DNA of 64,000 nucleotides from Lithodes maja (lineage: Eukaryota; Arthropoda; Malacostraca; Decapoda; Lithodidae). Location: NCBI GenBank assembly GCA_037953745.1, contig JBAKBP010012356.1:1-64000 (forward strand). Direction: 5' to 3'. Shown here one piece after another: positions 20,001 through 31,080 of the stretch; positions within the stretch are counted from its first letter, which is position 1; each line of letters opens with the position of its first letter. The notes below the pieces were generated by a model. It did not search any database. It worked only from the letters and a program-made list of their open reading frames with translations, and had not been told where the DNA came from. The translations under genes and the position numbers were made by a program.

Positions 20001-20089
20001 GCATGAGACTGAATATCCTTATCGCTTTCGCCTGACGCGAAAATTGTTCCATTAAACCTCTCATTTACACTCTCAATATTTCTGTTCAA
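17061..20089 (-). pseudogene. CR1-type ORF2: endonuclease and reverse transcriptase, disrupted
   Basis: N to C: NCRSLCNKMNELRAL and LTETWI (APE endonuclease), YRPP, GDFNFP, SDH, then the reverse transcriptase with SPGPDE, YLDFSKAFDRVPHERL, SGVPQGSVLGPLLF and FADDTK, all readable. Three defects are seen: an extra base in a 7-base homopolymer at 19783-19789 that shifts the frame in the endonuclease; an indel near 19360 (after HTPTR); and an in-frame TAG at 17977-17979 just before the SGVPQG motif. Catalytic aspartates are retained, so decay is recent. No ATG lies between the ORF1 stop and the endonuclease domain. Confidence 0.85.
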
Positions 20090-20742
20090 AACCCCACAAC
20101 CACCCTATCTAAAGAACTAGCTAATGTAGAAACCCCTAACCGTGAAAGATGAACCCCATCCCTTGCGTACATCCCATCTCTCCCATAGAAACTATCCCAG
20201 TTATCAATGAATGGTATTGCTTTTTCTTTGCAATATTTCTCCAAACGGCAATTGACACCAATCGCCCTGGATGTCCATTCCTTGGGAACTCCTCTTCTGG
20301 GTAGGATACAATGTACTACAGGGATCCCTCCCTTCATCCTAACTTTATCTAACACATCCCGATACTGCTGCAGCAGTTCCTCACTTCTACCCTTACCAAC
20401 ATCGTTACTCCCGGCACTGAGACAGATAATGGGGTTATCTCCACTATCTTCCAAGATGTGGTCCATCTTCTCTAAAACCCTCCCAACTCCATGGCCAGGC
20501 AGACACACAACCTTCCTAAGTTTAGTGCGGGTAGCCCTAACTAAATGTCTTACCATGGAGTCGCCCACAATCGACACAGACTTACCTTCTCTCTTAATCC
20601 CACATTTGGTGTAGATACGGATTGAGCTATTCCTTGGCCTGCTTTGGTTGGTATAACCAGGGAATAAAGAATTTCCTTCTTCGCTATAATCAATGCCTTT
20701 CCTTCTCCCTTCTATCCTGAGAGCTTCGAGATCAGAACTCAA
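20086..20742 (-). CDS. CR1-type ORF1, SGNH esterase domain, intact but 5'-incomplete
   Basis: Encodes a GDSL/SGNH hydrolase: VGDSMVRH with the nucleophile serine, LPGHGVGR, the asparagine block SAGSNDV, and ARDGVHLS carrying the catalytic Asp/His. All four conserved blocks are present without disruption. The frame is already open upstream of 20742 with no ATG, so the N terminus, including any zinc finger like that of family 1, has been lost by truncation. It ends in TGA at 20086-20088, touching the ORF2 frame (TTGA). The role of the esterase in CR1 retrotransposition is not established. Confidence 0.85.
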   Translation of the reverse strand: MSSDLEALRIEGRRKGIDYSEEGNSLFPGYTNQSRPRNSSIRIYTKCGIKREGKSVSIVGDSMVRHLVRATRTKLRKVVCLPGHGVGRVLEKMDHILEDSGDNPIICLSAGSNDVGKGRSEELLQQYRDVLDKVRMKGGIPVVHCILPRRGVPKEWTSRAIGVNCRLEKYCKEKAIPFIDNWDSFYGRDGMYARDGVHLSRLGVSTLASSLDRVVVGF

Positions 20743-20840
20743 AGATTGTTTTAAGACAGCAGGCCGATTGCTTGATTCTACTTTGTTCAGCGTGCATAGT
20801 GACTGTTTTTGTCTGTGTTTTATTTTTATTTTTATTTTTT

Positions 20841-21544
20841 TCTATGTGAATGAGGGAGACAAAAGGCAGAACTGCCTGCAGTGAGTGCCTCCCCCAGAGT
20901 TGAAAGAGTGACAGGGCCAAAATGAAGAGACGTTCGAGCTAAAATGTCTGGACACACAGAGTTTTAAGCAATTTAAGTCATAGGAAGAGGGAAAGACTGA
21001 TTCTGGGAGAGAGTTCCAGAGCTCAGCAGTTGAATAGAAGAAAGTCTAAGGATAGCGTTTCACTCCTGGGTTGGAGAGTTGCACAGAGTAGGGGTTGGAT
21101 TGTGTTGCAAGACAGGTACTACGTACCCTACGTAGAGGAGGTAGTATACACTGGGAAAGCTCCGAGGAACACTGATTATTGTAGTAGCGATAGAATAGCA
21201 AGAGAGATGCAACATTGCGGCGAAAAGAGAGAGATTGCAGAGAGTTTGTGAATGGACGGGAGTTAATGATGCGAAAGTCTTTCCTTTCTATTTTGTCTAG
21301 GAGTGCGGTGTGAGAGGATCCTCCCCACACATGTGAACAATACTCAATACAAGGACGCACTGTGCCCCTGTACAGAGCAAGAAGCTGCGCAGGGGTAAAG
21401 AACCCCTTGAGGCGGTTGAGCACACCCAGCTTCTGGGAGGCTGCCTTAGCAAGACTGGTAATATGGTCCTTCCAAGTGAGAGCAGAAGAAAAAGAGACAC
21501 CGAGAATATTGAGAGAAGATGAAGGATTAATTTTTGTATTGAAG
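20841..21544 (-). mobile_element. Jockey-like retrotransposon A, 3' part
   Basis: Codes for the C-terminal domain after the reverse transcriptase: NILGVSFSSALTWKDHI, SLAKAASQKLGVLNRLK, GTVRPCIEYCSHVWGGS, RNVASLLLFYRYY, down to a stop near 21046. A 3' UTR follows (shared with 1534-1826 and 35305-35487) and ends in an A-rich tail near 20820-20845. The 5' side is cut by the poly(A) tail of element B, so B inserted next to or into A. Confidence 0.75.
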
Positions 21545-24500
21545 TTTTTTTTTTTTTTTTTTTTTTTAAAAGAGACAATGAACGGAGGAAGGAAAAACAC
21601 AGATAAAACAAAAAAGGTCCATGTGCTTAAAGGCATCCTCCATTCATAAAATATTTGTAACAACTGGATTTAAACATTTGTAGATTGTAAGTTTGTGGAA
21701 AGCAATTTGAGGGAAGTGAATTCCAATGAGTAGTAGCTCTGGGGATAAATTAATTCTGATAAGCAGAAGTTCTGCATTGTGGAGGAGAAAGTGTAAATTC
21801 ATGGGCGCTCTCAGCTGCCCTAGTTCTACGGGAAAAGATGTGGAGAGGCGGCACAATTGAAGCAAGTTCCTCGGAACAATTGCTATGAAAATATCTGTTG
21901 AATAATGCAAGGGATGCAACGTTTCTAAGTATGGATAATGTAGGAAGGTCCTGTGTGATTGCAGGGTTATTGATTAATCTAATAGCTTTATTTTGAATTT
22001 TGTCCAACTGCCTCAATACAACCACTCCACTTCCACCCCACAGAGCTGAACAGTAATCCATCTGAGCACGCACATGACTTTTATATATTACAGCCAACTG
22101 CTAGTCAGTGAAGAATTCTCGAACTCTGTACAGGAGTCCCAGTTTTCTAGAGGCATTCTTAGCAATGCTTCTAACATAATGTGTCCAGCTCAAGTTAGTA
22201 GTTAATGTTACACCGAGAATGTCAATACTAGGGGAAGTGGGAATATTTACATCATTAAAAAATATATGAGTCAGTGAGATTCTGTCGGTTAGAAAATTGA
22301 ATGTACTTGGTTTTCTGTGCATTAAAGGAAACTAGATTCTTTTGTCCCCATTCATTAATTCTAGAAAGGTCCTGGTTCAGAGAAATTGCAGTGTTTATTT
22401 TTGAATTTATAAGATCGGGTTGGGTGAAAGAATTGGTATAAATGTGAAGGAACTGTGGAGTGTTGAGTCATCTGCGTAGGAATGTATTGGATTATGAGTG
22501 GTAGACATGAGATCATTGATATGAATGAGGAACAGAGTTGGGGCCAAAACTGATTCCTGGGGAACACCAGCATTTATTGAGTGAAATTGAGAATAAAGGC
22601 CGTCTACCATTACACATATTTTTCTGTTATGAAGATAAGAAGAAATTAGTGGAACTAATGATGCAAGGCCGTAGTGTGACATCTTCGACAATAAGGATTG
22701 ATGCCAGACTCTATCAAATGCCTTTGATATAGCCAGTGCTATTATATGTGTTTCACCATGTTGGTCTGTAGCTTGGTTGATTTGATGCGTAAGAAGGCAA
22801 AGAATGTCTGCAGTTGATCGACATAGTCTAAAACCATATTGCCTATCACTGATTAATTTATTATTCTCAAGATGCTTAATTATGTGATTATTTAATATAA
22901 TTTCAAAGACTTTGCCAAGAGTGGAAGTTATAGCTATTGGTCTGTAGTTTGATGGATCTGAAGAGGCACCGTTTTAGGAACTGGATGGATGTTTGCTTCT
23001 TTCCAGGGTACTGGGAAGCATGAGGTATGAGTACACAGACGGAACATTTTTGCCAATACAGGAGCGAGCACCAAGGAGCAATTCTTAAGTACTATTGGAG
23101 GAATTTCATCTGGACCAGGAGCCTTATCTACTGAGAGATTCTGCAAAATAGTTTTGACATGTCTGGTGTGGATCTTAAGTGAGGGAATTTCAGCGAATTA
23201 AAATTAAGTACAGGGACATCTTGATTTATTTCATCTAAGGTTGAGTTGGTGGAGAAAATATCCGCAAGAAGGTTAGCTTTACCTCGTGGGTCACTTACAA
23301 GATTGCCAGTCGGAGATTTTAATGGTGGAATGGATGAAGCAGTAGTGAAGTTGGATTTGAATGAGTTAAGAGTAGACCAAAATATTTTGTTATCATTTGG
23401 ATTATTTAGAAGTTTATTTGCCTGCTTGTGGAGAAAGTTTGATTTAGTTAGGTTTAATACAGTTTTGGCATGATTTCTGATGTTTCTAAAGTAATTAAAG
23501 GCTTCATGTGTTTTTGATCTTGTGTATGCATTGTAGGCTATTGCTTTTTGTTCAGTTACTCTAGCACAATTATGGTCAAACCATTTAGGTGAATTAGATC
23601 TTTTAATGTACTTTTGATGAGGAATAAAAGTTTCCATTCCAATTTTTACAAAATCTTGTATGTGGCTCAAGGTGGAGTGTGCATCATTAGAAAAGAAAGA
23701 GGTCCAGGGAATATCAATAAAGAAACCTTGAAGACCCTCCCAGTCTGCCCTATCGTAATGCCACTTAGTCACCAAAACAGGTTCAGAGTGGGAAGGTGTG
23801 GTAGGTGATAGACAGGTGGCCTGTATCAGACAGTGATCAGAAGATCCAAGCGGGGACCTCACTGTAACATCATAATTTTCTGAATTGGTTGTTAAAAATA
23901 AGTCCAGTAGGTGGGAATTATGATTAGGATTATCTGGTACACGGGTGGGTTGGTTGACTAGTTGAGTGAGATTAAATGAGTCTGCAAATAGCTCACATTC
24001 AAGACCAGCATCATCAGTCCTGGCTGAATGAGTGAGCCATTCAACATTATGGACATTAAAATCACCCAACACAGTGATTTCAGAAGAAGCATTTAAGTTG
24101 AGGACACTGAGTTGTGAGGACAGAGAATCAAAAAGACTTTGCTCTGGAGGAGTATTTGGGGAACGGTAGATGCAACATATGTATTTAAATTTACCAGCAG
24201 AAATTAATTTGTATATAGAATAATCAAAATAGGGACAATTGAAACCAGTAACCACCTCCAGGGCAATTTAAGATTTTGCGAAGCAACATACACCTCCTTT
24301 AGGTCTGAAATTTTGGAGCAGTTGATAACCTGGAAAATTAAATCTAGACGTGTCAGATGTGGATGTTGTTGTTCCCCAAGCTGCCTGGCCGAACAGCCCC
24401 AAGGCCCCGAGCAAGGCCAAGACCATAACCGAGCGCCCCCACAGAACCCTCCCTGCCGACCACAATAAAGCCTGGGCGACCGAAGCCACTCCATGGCGGG

Positions 24501-25005
24501 GAGCTGAGGAGGGTGCGGAAACGCCCGGGAAACCAAAGCCCCACCCAGGGCCCTGTGCCCCTCAGCAATTATGAAGAGAAAGTTGAGGGGCAAAGGAAAA
24601 ATGTGACGCTTTGGTTTCCAATCTTGGTAGATTGGGAGGTCAATCCACGGAAGAGACGCCGTCACTTGAGATCTAGAAAATATATAAGTAAAAGGAACAG
24701 TCAGAGTAAGCTATGGGTATGGCAGAGATTGCTCAGTTCTCATTCTGATAGACCAGCCCATCACCATGTTACTTGAGTCTCTGTCAAAAAAAGGAGAGTA
24801 GGGGATTCTGCTTGAAGAAATTGGTGTACAGAATTGATGTTAGAGTGAAGTCCCCTTATATTACTAAAGAAAAAGCTGCACCGACGAGCAGCTTTGGGAC
24901 GTTGCAATGCTCTTGACACAGTCGCATGATGACGACCGGGAGGGCCCTGTGTCAATGACCCAACCCTGCCGGGGGTGGATATCCGAGGGACCACCAGGTT
25001 TGCTC
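21545..25005 (-). mobile_element. Jockey-like retrotransposon B, decayed
   Basis: Poly(A) tail at 21545-21568 (T run on plus). Coding pieces right to left: endonuclease start (SNIRGLHSNINSV, LFLTETQ near 24780-24890), an interruption by the 410 bp repeat, the rest of the endonuclease (YRSPN, LGDFNVHN, SSDHCLI; 23128-24255), the reverse transcriptase (APGPDEIP, GVPQESVLAP, YADDST; 22380-23150) and the C-terminal domain (21750-22322). At least four frame breaks. In motif A the sequence reads ALAISKAFDRV, so the usual first aspartate is alanine: the enzyme was dead or died early. Confidence 0.8.
24365..24767 (-). mobile_element. Retroposon-like repeat, ~410 bp, AAC tail (copy 2)
   Basis: Second copy of the repeat at 2641-3052, with three AAC units at its tail. 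It splits the endonuclease codons of element B between TETQVT and SDTSRF, so it was mobile after B arrived. No clear long target duplication is visible. Confidence 0.8.
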
Positions 25006-25611
25006 TTAACCCGGGAACTGTGGGGACTCTTAAGAGTTCCCCCGGCGGACTGCGGGAAGACTCTTAAGAGAAAAAAAAATCCATTTAAAACACCCAAAAA
25101 AAATTGTTTTTTTGTTTTTGTTTTCCCCCTGGGCCATGCCAAATATCACTCCTCCACCTCCCCTCCTTCCCCACTTTCCTCCCCTCCTTCAGTTATCACC
25201 TATTTTCCCTGTTATTCCCGTATTCTGTGGTCTATTTTCATGCTAACATTAGCGAGTTGGTAGCAGGGCGTTGTCATCACTGTTACCAAGTGTGGGAAAG
25301 AGCGAGAGAGAGACTATTGCGTAACAGTGTCTCTCCAGACAAGGGGAGGAGAGGAGGGGAGGGGGGTTGCCTCAGCCATACATTATGTAACTCCCGGCCT
25401 GTATCGCCGATTTTGACCATCCAAACGCTGTTTCCACTTGTTTTATTGATGTAACAGGTTAATACCTTTATAATCAACCTATAATAGGCGCATATGGATA
25501 AGTATTAATGCTATTTATGGTAAAATAACGATGTTAGTGATGGGAACAGCTCAAATACGTCAGCACAGGAGTGTGGTGTCTCATACCCCCCATGCGCACT
25601 TCTTAGGTTAA
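25006..25611 (+). mobile_element. TTAA-bounded DNA element, diverged subfamily
   Basis: TTAACCCGGGAACTGTGGGG at the left and CGCACTTCTTAGGTTAA at the right, TTAA on both sides. The interior matches 46600-47707 more closely than X/Y (AAAAATCCATTTAAAACACC, GTCTCTCCAGAC, GTAACTCCCGGCCTGTATCG). Non-coding. It adjoins the 5' region of retroelement B. Confidence 0.8.
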
Positions 25612-25873
25612 CAATTGTACTGCCATATTTATTAGGTAAGTGTATGGTGTTACATGTATGATATGTAGTGGGAAGAGTAGTGTTTTATGGATAGAGGATA
25701 GCGATGTAGGGCAATGTCGTGAAGTTGGATGTGTATGTTATATAAAGAGGGTTTTCCTGATACCCCTGATGTGTGAGGCAGAAAGATATGTATCCAGCTA
25801 CCAAGGCCTGGGAGAGAAAATGGAATTCAGGCTATTCCCGGAGTCTCCCGAAACCTTGTGTAAACCGAAAGTG
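25612..25873. other. Unassigned stretch
   Basis: Between a TTAA element and the Harbinger-like element. No gene or repeat recognised. Confidence 0.4.
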
Positions 25874-26420
25874 TAAAGGCCGGTTCACACAGACAAGTTT
25901 TTGTCCTCAGTCCCTTGAGGGTTGACAATTGGGAGGAAAATCTCGCCGGGGTGTCATATTTCACTGGGGAATTCAGGAAACCAACTGGTTGATTTTTTGG
26001 ACATTCACAGCCCTCTGTTCACTGCGTATATATCCGATACAATGACTTGGCCGCCTTTTTGGCCACCTTTCGTACCACACGAAAAACAAAAGACGTTGAG
26101 TAATGCGTGTTTGTTTACATTCATACCATTCCACTTCAAGAAACAAAAACTATATATTAAGCCGGTGAAGAAGAAGAATATATTAAGCCGGTCATATACG
26201 AACAAGATATATGATACTATTCTGAGATGATAAGAAGAAAGAAGAGGTAAAGATAATAATTACAAAAATATGAAAAGAAGGATACAAGTCGGTCAACTCA
26301 TTCACTTGATAATAACAAAACAAATAGGGAGGCAATCTCACTAACCTAACATCAACCAGTCGTGTATACCACTATATCCCAAGCACCAACAGACGCATTA
26401 GGTTTATCTCAAGTTTATTC

Positions 26421-27054
26421 TTAACCCGGGAACTGCGGGGAGACTCTTAAGAGTTCCCCCGGCGGACTGCGGGGAGACTCTTATGGGCGAGTGAAAAAAA
26501 AAATCAACTTTTGACATCGATTATTTTTTTTTTTTTTTTTATTTATTTTTATTTATTTTTTTTTTTTGGCCCCTGGGCCATGCAAAATCTCAGTCCTCTA
26601 CCTCCCCTCCTTCCCCACTTTCCTCCTCTCCTTCAGTTATCACCTATTTTCCCTGTTATTCCCTTATTCTGAGGTATATTTTCGTGCTAACATTAGCGAG
26701 TTGCAAGCAGGGTGTTGTCATCACTGATGGCAAGCGAGTGCAAGAGAGAGAGAGAGAGTATCGATCGACTGTGTCTCAGTGGCCTTGGGGGAAATTGGCG
26801 GGAAAGCAGCTTGCCTCACCCATACATTATACAACTCGCGGGCTATATCTCCGATTTTGACCATCCAAACGCTGTTTTCACTCGTTTTATTGTTGTTTCA
26901 GGTTAATACCTTTATAATCAACCCATAATAGGCGCATATGGATAAGTATTAATGCTATTAATGGCACAATGAATATTTTAGTGACGGAAACACCTCAAAT
27001 ACGTCAGCACAGGGGGACGTTTCCAATTACCCCCATGCGCACTTCAGAGGTTAA
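26421..27054 (+). mobile_element. TTAA-bounded DNA element inside the Harbinger-like element
   Basis: TTAACCCGGGAACTGCGGGG to GCGCACTTCAGAGGTTAA, TTAA at both ends; closest to X/Y and to 49336-49969. Non-coding, with a long T/A-rich tract near 26521-26568. Confidence 0.85.
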
Positions 27055-27310
27055 GTTTGTCTGCCATAACAAAACGCATACGATCTTGTGAGTTGGTACA
27101 ATATCCACTGTTAATATTTTACTATAGCTTGCCATCATCCGTTTTCTTTTAATTGCTCCCATCATGATTGTATAGCCTGGGCCTACCATTCGCGACGACT
27201 TTGCTTTTTGTTCTTGTCTGATTATAATATTTTGTTAGATTAACCTAACTTAACTAACCTAATATAATTCTATATAACAAAAATAACAAAATAAAAATAT
27301 ATAATACCTC

Positions 27311-27385
27311 GGATCCGAGGAGGATCGAACGCTTGTTTTCCTGTTTACGAGATCTAGCCCGTACTGACTGAGCTACGAACAACAT
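27311..27385 (-). other. Degenerate tRNA-like sequence
   Basis: On the minus strand it reads GTAGCTCAGTCAGTACGG (A-box-like) and, 32 bases on, GTTCGATCCTCC (B-box-like). The D arm can pair, but the anticodon and T stems do not, so this is a pseudo-tRNA or SINE head rather than a working tRNA gene. Confidence 0.4.
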
Positions 27386-27762
27386 ATCAATTAGCCTATG
27401 GTGTGAAGGCTATCTTTAAACACGGGTGGGCTGCGGGAGTGACCATTGAAGAAGGCGTGGGGTGGAACAACTATGAGCTACCTCGTGTATTTATCTCACC
27501 CCTGCTCTTTATAACCATCACCCTGCACCCCTGAGACCCTCTACACACATGAGTGGTCCAAATATGCACTCATATCACTATGTAAATTGATACATGTGCT
27601 TTCTGCTTGGCAATTCTCCGTCCACAATCCCTACCTTTGACTTGGCTCTCCCGTGTGAACACTTTTTGAGTTTCGCCGGGAATTTTACAGCAACTCTCCC
27701 CCATCCTGGAAGGATGGGGGAGAGAATTGGAAACAAATACTGTCCGTGTGAACCGGCCTTAA

Positions 27763-29490
27763 GGGATAGTCCTCTGGAGGTTCCGGACGGGTAATAAAAT
27801 GGAGAAATTGGGTCTTGGAAGCATTAAATGCAACAAGGTTTTCTCTACACCAATTGGAAATAGTAGCTAGATCAGAAGATAAGTGTTGTATGGCTTCATT
27901 ATGTTTGTTTTTGAGGGTCTGCTGGCTGGGGCGTTCTGGAAAACTAATTGAGTAGTGTAAGGTAGATTCGTCTGCGTATGAATGGATGGGACTGGATGTA
28001 CAGTTGAGAAGATCATTTATGAAAATTAGAAAGAGAATAGGAGATAAGACAGAACCCTGAGGAACACCAGAGTTGATAGGATGAGGAAGTGAGCGATTGC
28101 CGTCCACAACCGCAGCTATGGAACGGCCGGAAAGGAAATTAGAGACAAAGGCACAGAAGGAGGATAGTTTAGAAATTAAAGATTTGTGCCAGATCTATCG
28201 AAGGCCTTTGATAGATCTAGTGCAACAGAAAACGTCTCACCGAAGTCCCGAAAGGAGGATGACCAAGAGTTAGTAAGATATGAAAGAAGATCACCAGTAG
28301 AGCAACCCTTAAGGAAGCCATACTGGCGATCTGAGAGCAGATTATGAGAAGATAAATGCTTAAGAAATTTGGAAGCAAGAATAGTTTCAAAAACTTTAGA
28401 GATACAAGAGATGAGAGCAATTGGACGATACTTGGAGGGTTGAGAGCGGTCACCCTTCTTTGGGATAGGTTGAATGAGAGCAAACTTCCAGCAAGAAGGA
28501 AAGATGTTAGAGGAGAGACAGAGACGAAAGAGTTTGCCTAGGAGTCAGCACGGAAGCACAGTTTTTGAGTACAACAGGAGGAACACTGTCCGGAGGGTAC
28601 AAAGTACATCTTTAGAAGAGATTAGGATATTAGGCATAAGTAGGAGAGAGGGGGGTGTAGAGGGAGGAATAGCACCAGAATCATCCAAGGTGGAGTTTCT
28701 AGCAAAAGTTTGAGCGAAGAGTTCAGCTTTGTCAGAGGAAGAAGTGATGGCTGTGCCATCAGAGTGAAAAGGAGGAGGGAAAGATGAGGAAGAAAAATTG
28801 TTGGAGAGGTTTTTGGCTAGATGCCAGAAAACTTGGGAGGAGCTAGAGTTGGATAGTTCAGTGCATTTATTATTGATGAAAGAGTGCTTGTCAAGTCGAA
28901 GAACAGATTTGGCTTGATTCCAGGCAGAAACATAGGAAGAATGAGATTCTAGCTTCCTCTTTTGTTGTGGACAGCAGTAGAACAAGCGTGAGTAAACCAA
29001 GATTTTTTTGCATTAGGCTGAGAGAAAGAAAATGGAATGTACGCTTGAGAGGATTGCTTCAGCACTCTCCGAGGGTCCTCGGCCACGGAAGCAGAAATAA
29101 TTCCATGAGAAATTAAAGAAGTACTGCCGGAGAGCCTCCCAGTCGGCAGCGCCAAAGTGCCACAAGCGCCGCCGGCTGGGAGGATCGGGTGGCCGTACTG
29201 AAGAGATAGGACAGGTGACGGAGATAAGTTTATGGTCGGAGGAACCCAAAGGAGAGAAAAGATTGACAGTATAAGAAGAAGGGTTAGAAGTCAGAAATAA
29301 GTCAAGAATGTTGGGCCTATCTCCGAAGCGATCCGGGATACGGGTGGGTTGCTGGACCAGCTAGGTAATTTATGATAGAAAAGACGTAGGCTTGTTCACC
29401 AGGTTGGTCAGTAGTCTGAGAGGAGAGCCATTGGCGGTGGTGAACGTTGAAATCTCCTAAGATGGAGATAGGAGGAGGAGGTGTTTGTGA
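27763..29490 (-). mobile_element. Jockey-like retrotransposon C, decayed
   Basis: Right to left: ILGDFNVHHRQW and a GSSDHK block (endonuclease, 29230-29470), a connecting region, ALDLSKAFDRS (28185-28220, motif A aspartate kept), NSGVPQGSVLSPILF, YADEST at the FADD/YADD position (28107-27960), and NASKTQFLHF. The frame changes several times. Related to B but a different subfamily. Its C-terminal domain is missing: the next sequence is the Harbinger-like element, and I could not find the missing part on its far side. Confidence 0.7.
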
Positions 29491-29654
29491 GAGCAGGCTG
29501 GACTACTCTCAGTGTAAGTGAGGCACAAAGGTAATCAGTAAGAAAGGCCAAGCAAATTAAACAGGAGTTCCAGCGACTCCTTATCAAATGCCTACAGCCT
29601 CTCCTGGGTCTAGCCCTGTTCGATTGGTGCCTACAATCTACCCCCATTCCCCCT

Positions 29655-29735
29655 ATTAGTCGCCTTGTACGATATACAGTAGGACGCGTGGGGCATATTC
29701 TTTTTCCTCCATCATAAGATGGAGGCCCCTTTACC
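29655..29735 (+). repeat. Possible conserved SINE core domain
   Basis: TTAGTCGCCTTGTACGATA followed by GGACGCGTGGGGCATATTC resembles the GTCGCCTTTTACGA core known from several deeply conserved metazoan SINE families, as I recall it. No tRNA or 5S head is evident upstream, so only the domain is called. Confidence 0.3.
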
Positions 29736-29747
29736 CCCTGGGGGGGT

Positions 29748-30003
29748 ATGTGACACTCTGGCTTTGTGTTCTTTCAGGGAGCCAGTCGCACTAGGGGTTA
29801 TTTGCACTTGGGATTAGGTGGGGGTGAAACCTGCATTGATTTCACTTGGGTATTTGGCTTGTGCTGGATATGAGGGATATTTGCATAGGGCATGTGAGGC
29901 TGTTCTGTTATTTCTGGCCTGGTTGTTTCTTTATTACAATTATGCACTATGGTGATATGTTCGCACTGGTTTTCTATATTAATTTTGCATCTCTTTGTAC
30001 ACT
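29748..30003 (+). repeat. Inverted repeat pair, left copy
   Basis: GGCTTTGTGTTCTTTCAGGG, CAGTCGCACTAGGGGTTATT and GCATGTGAGGCTGTTC are repeated, reversed, at 33523-33772. About 250 bp per copy, 3.5 kb apart. They could be terminal repeats of one element or two independent copies. Confidence 0.7.
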
Positions 30004-30051
30004 TCACGATGTATTTGGTAGTCTATAGAGCCATTTTGCTGCGGTTGATGG

Positions 30052-31080
30052 ATAACCCATGGACGACGAGCGTCCTCATATGAGTCCGTACTGGGCGACG
30101 GCGAGCATCCTCTTATGAGCCAAGGCCTAAAAAAAAACTTTTAAAAGGCCCCAGTAGCACTTAAAACAAGTGAAATGGTGATTAAGTGAGATAATTCCCC
30201 TCCATACCTTCTATCACTCCTCCACATGTGTCAAAATCCCCTCCTTCCCCCCCCCCTTCAATTATCACCTATTTTTCCTCTTATTACAATCTTTATTGGT
30301 GAATTTATTGTGCTAACATCTCCAATCCGGTTCCAAGGCGTGGTGCCAGACCTATCAACAGTGTGGTGTGCTAGAGTGTGTGAGGGAGTGTGTCAGTCTG
30401 GCTTCAGGCCTCGCGAGTGGAGGGTGTGACTCATTAGTTCCACACTTCATGAATGACCGGTCGGCGATTTTGACCATCCAAACAATATTCTCACTTGTTT
30501 TATTGTTGTTAAATGTTATCATCTTCATATTAAACGTAAAATATGCGCATATGAATAAGTAATAACGATATTAACCCTTAAAAAGCGGCACACCACATAA
30601 GTCGAGTTGAAAAAACTGGCAAAAAACGTGTGAAAAAAGGGTGGAAATAGAGTGAAAATGGGTGGGATAGTAATGATCCATACGTCCGACATCTGTGGCC
30701 TCCCGGCCCACACTAACTCCAGTTCCCCCACCGCGCGGGAGGATGACAGTGTAACCAATAGCTCGCTAAAAGTGAGCAATGTAGCAAAATCAGCTAAACT
30801 TCCATCTTCGAGGTAACACTGTCAGTGCTCCACGAGTGCTACGTAGCTGTATGTTGAGTCATTGTGTAGCGATTTCCACCTAGTTTTCGGCGCAATACAG
30901 TTCCTTTCATACTGATGGTTGATATAGCAGTCAGAATGGCCTGAAAAGGCCCAAAACGGCCACAGAGGGCCCGCTAGACAAGGGTTAATGGTAAAATGAC
31001 CATTATAGTTAGGAATTTACCAAATTACCTTTGCCCACCGCGACGTTTCAAATACCATACCTACGCACTTCTTAGGTTAA
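30052..31080 (+). mobile_element. TTAA-type element (second family), carrying a nested TTAA element
   Basis: Matches 42344-42966: CAAGGCCTAAAAAAAA, AGTAGCACTTAAAACAA, TCCCCTCCATACC, TTCAATTATCACCTATTTTTCC, GCGCATATGAATAAGT. Left end ATAACCC (TTAA altered by one base), right end CGCACTTCTTAGGTTAA. It is interrupted by 30575-30984. Confidence 0.75.
30571..30988 (-). mobile_element. TTAA-bounded element (third family), nested
   Basis: Runs from TTAACCCTTAAAAAGCGG to CCGCTAGACAAGGGTTAA; the ends are inverted repeats. TTAA at 30571-30574 and 30985-30988 is the duplicated target inside the host element. The reverse complement matches 38102-38958: TTAACCCTTGTCTAGCGG, AAAACTAGG, GAGCTACGTAGCACTCGTGG or close variant. 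Confidence 0.85.

Larger units (their letters stand above)
17005..20750 (-). mobile_element. CR1-type retrotransposon, family 2, broken copy
   Basis: Right to left: ORF1 (20086-20742), ORF2 (17061-20089, with three disruptions) and a short 3' UTR. Related to but clearly different from the family 1 element at 8657-13235. The 5' end is lost near 20750, where a 60 bp piece related to the LTR-element leader follows. Confidence 0.8.
25877..27759. mobile_element. PIF/Harbinger-like non-autonomous element
   Basis: Ends AGGCCGGTTCACACAGACA and its inverted copy TGTCCGTGTGAACCGGCCT, flanked by TAA at 25874-25876 and 27760-27762. Terminal inverted repeats starting this way and a 3 bp TWA target duplication fit the PIF/Harbinger superfamily. 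No transposase or Myb-like frame is readable. It contains a complete TTAA element (26421-27054) and a degenerate tRNA-like piece (27311-27385). Confidence 0.75.
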
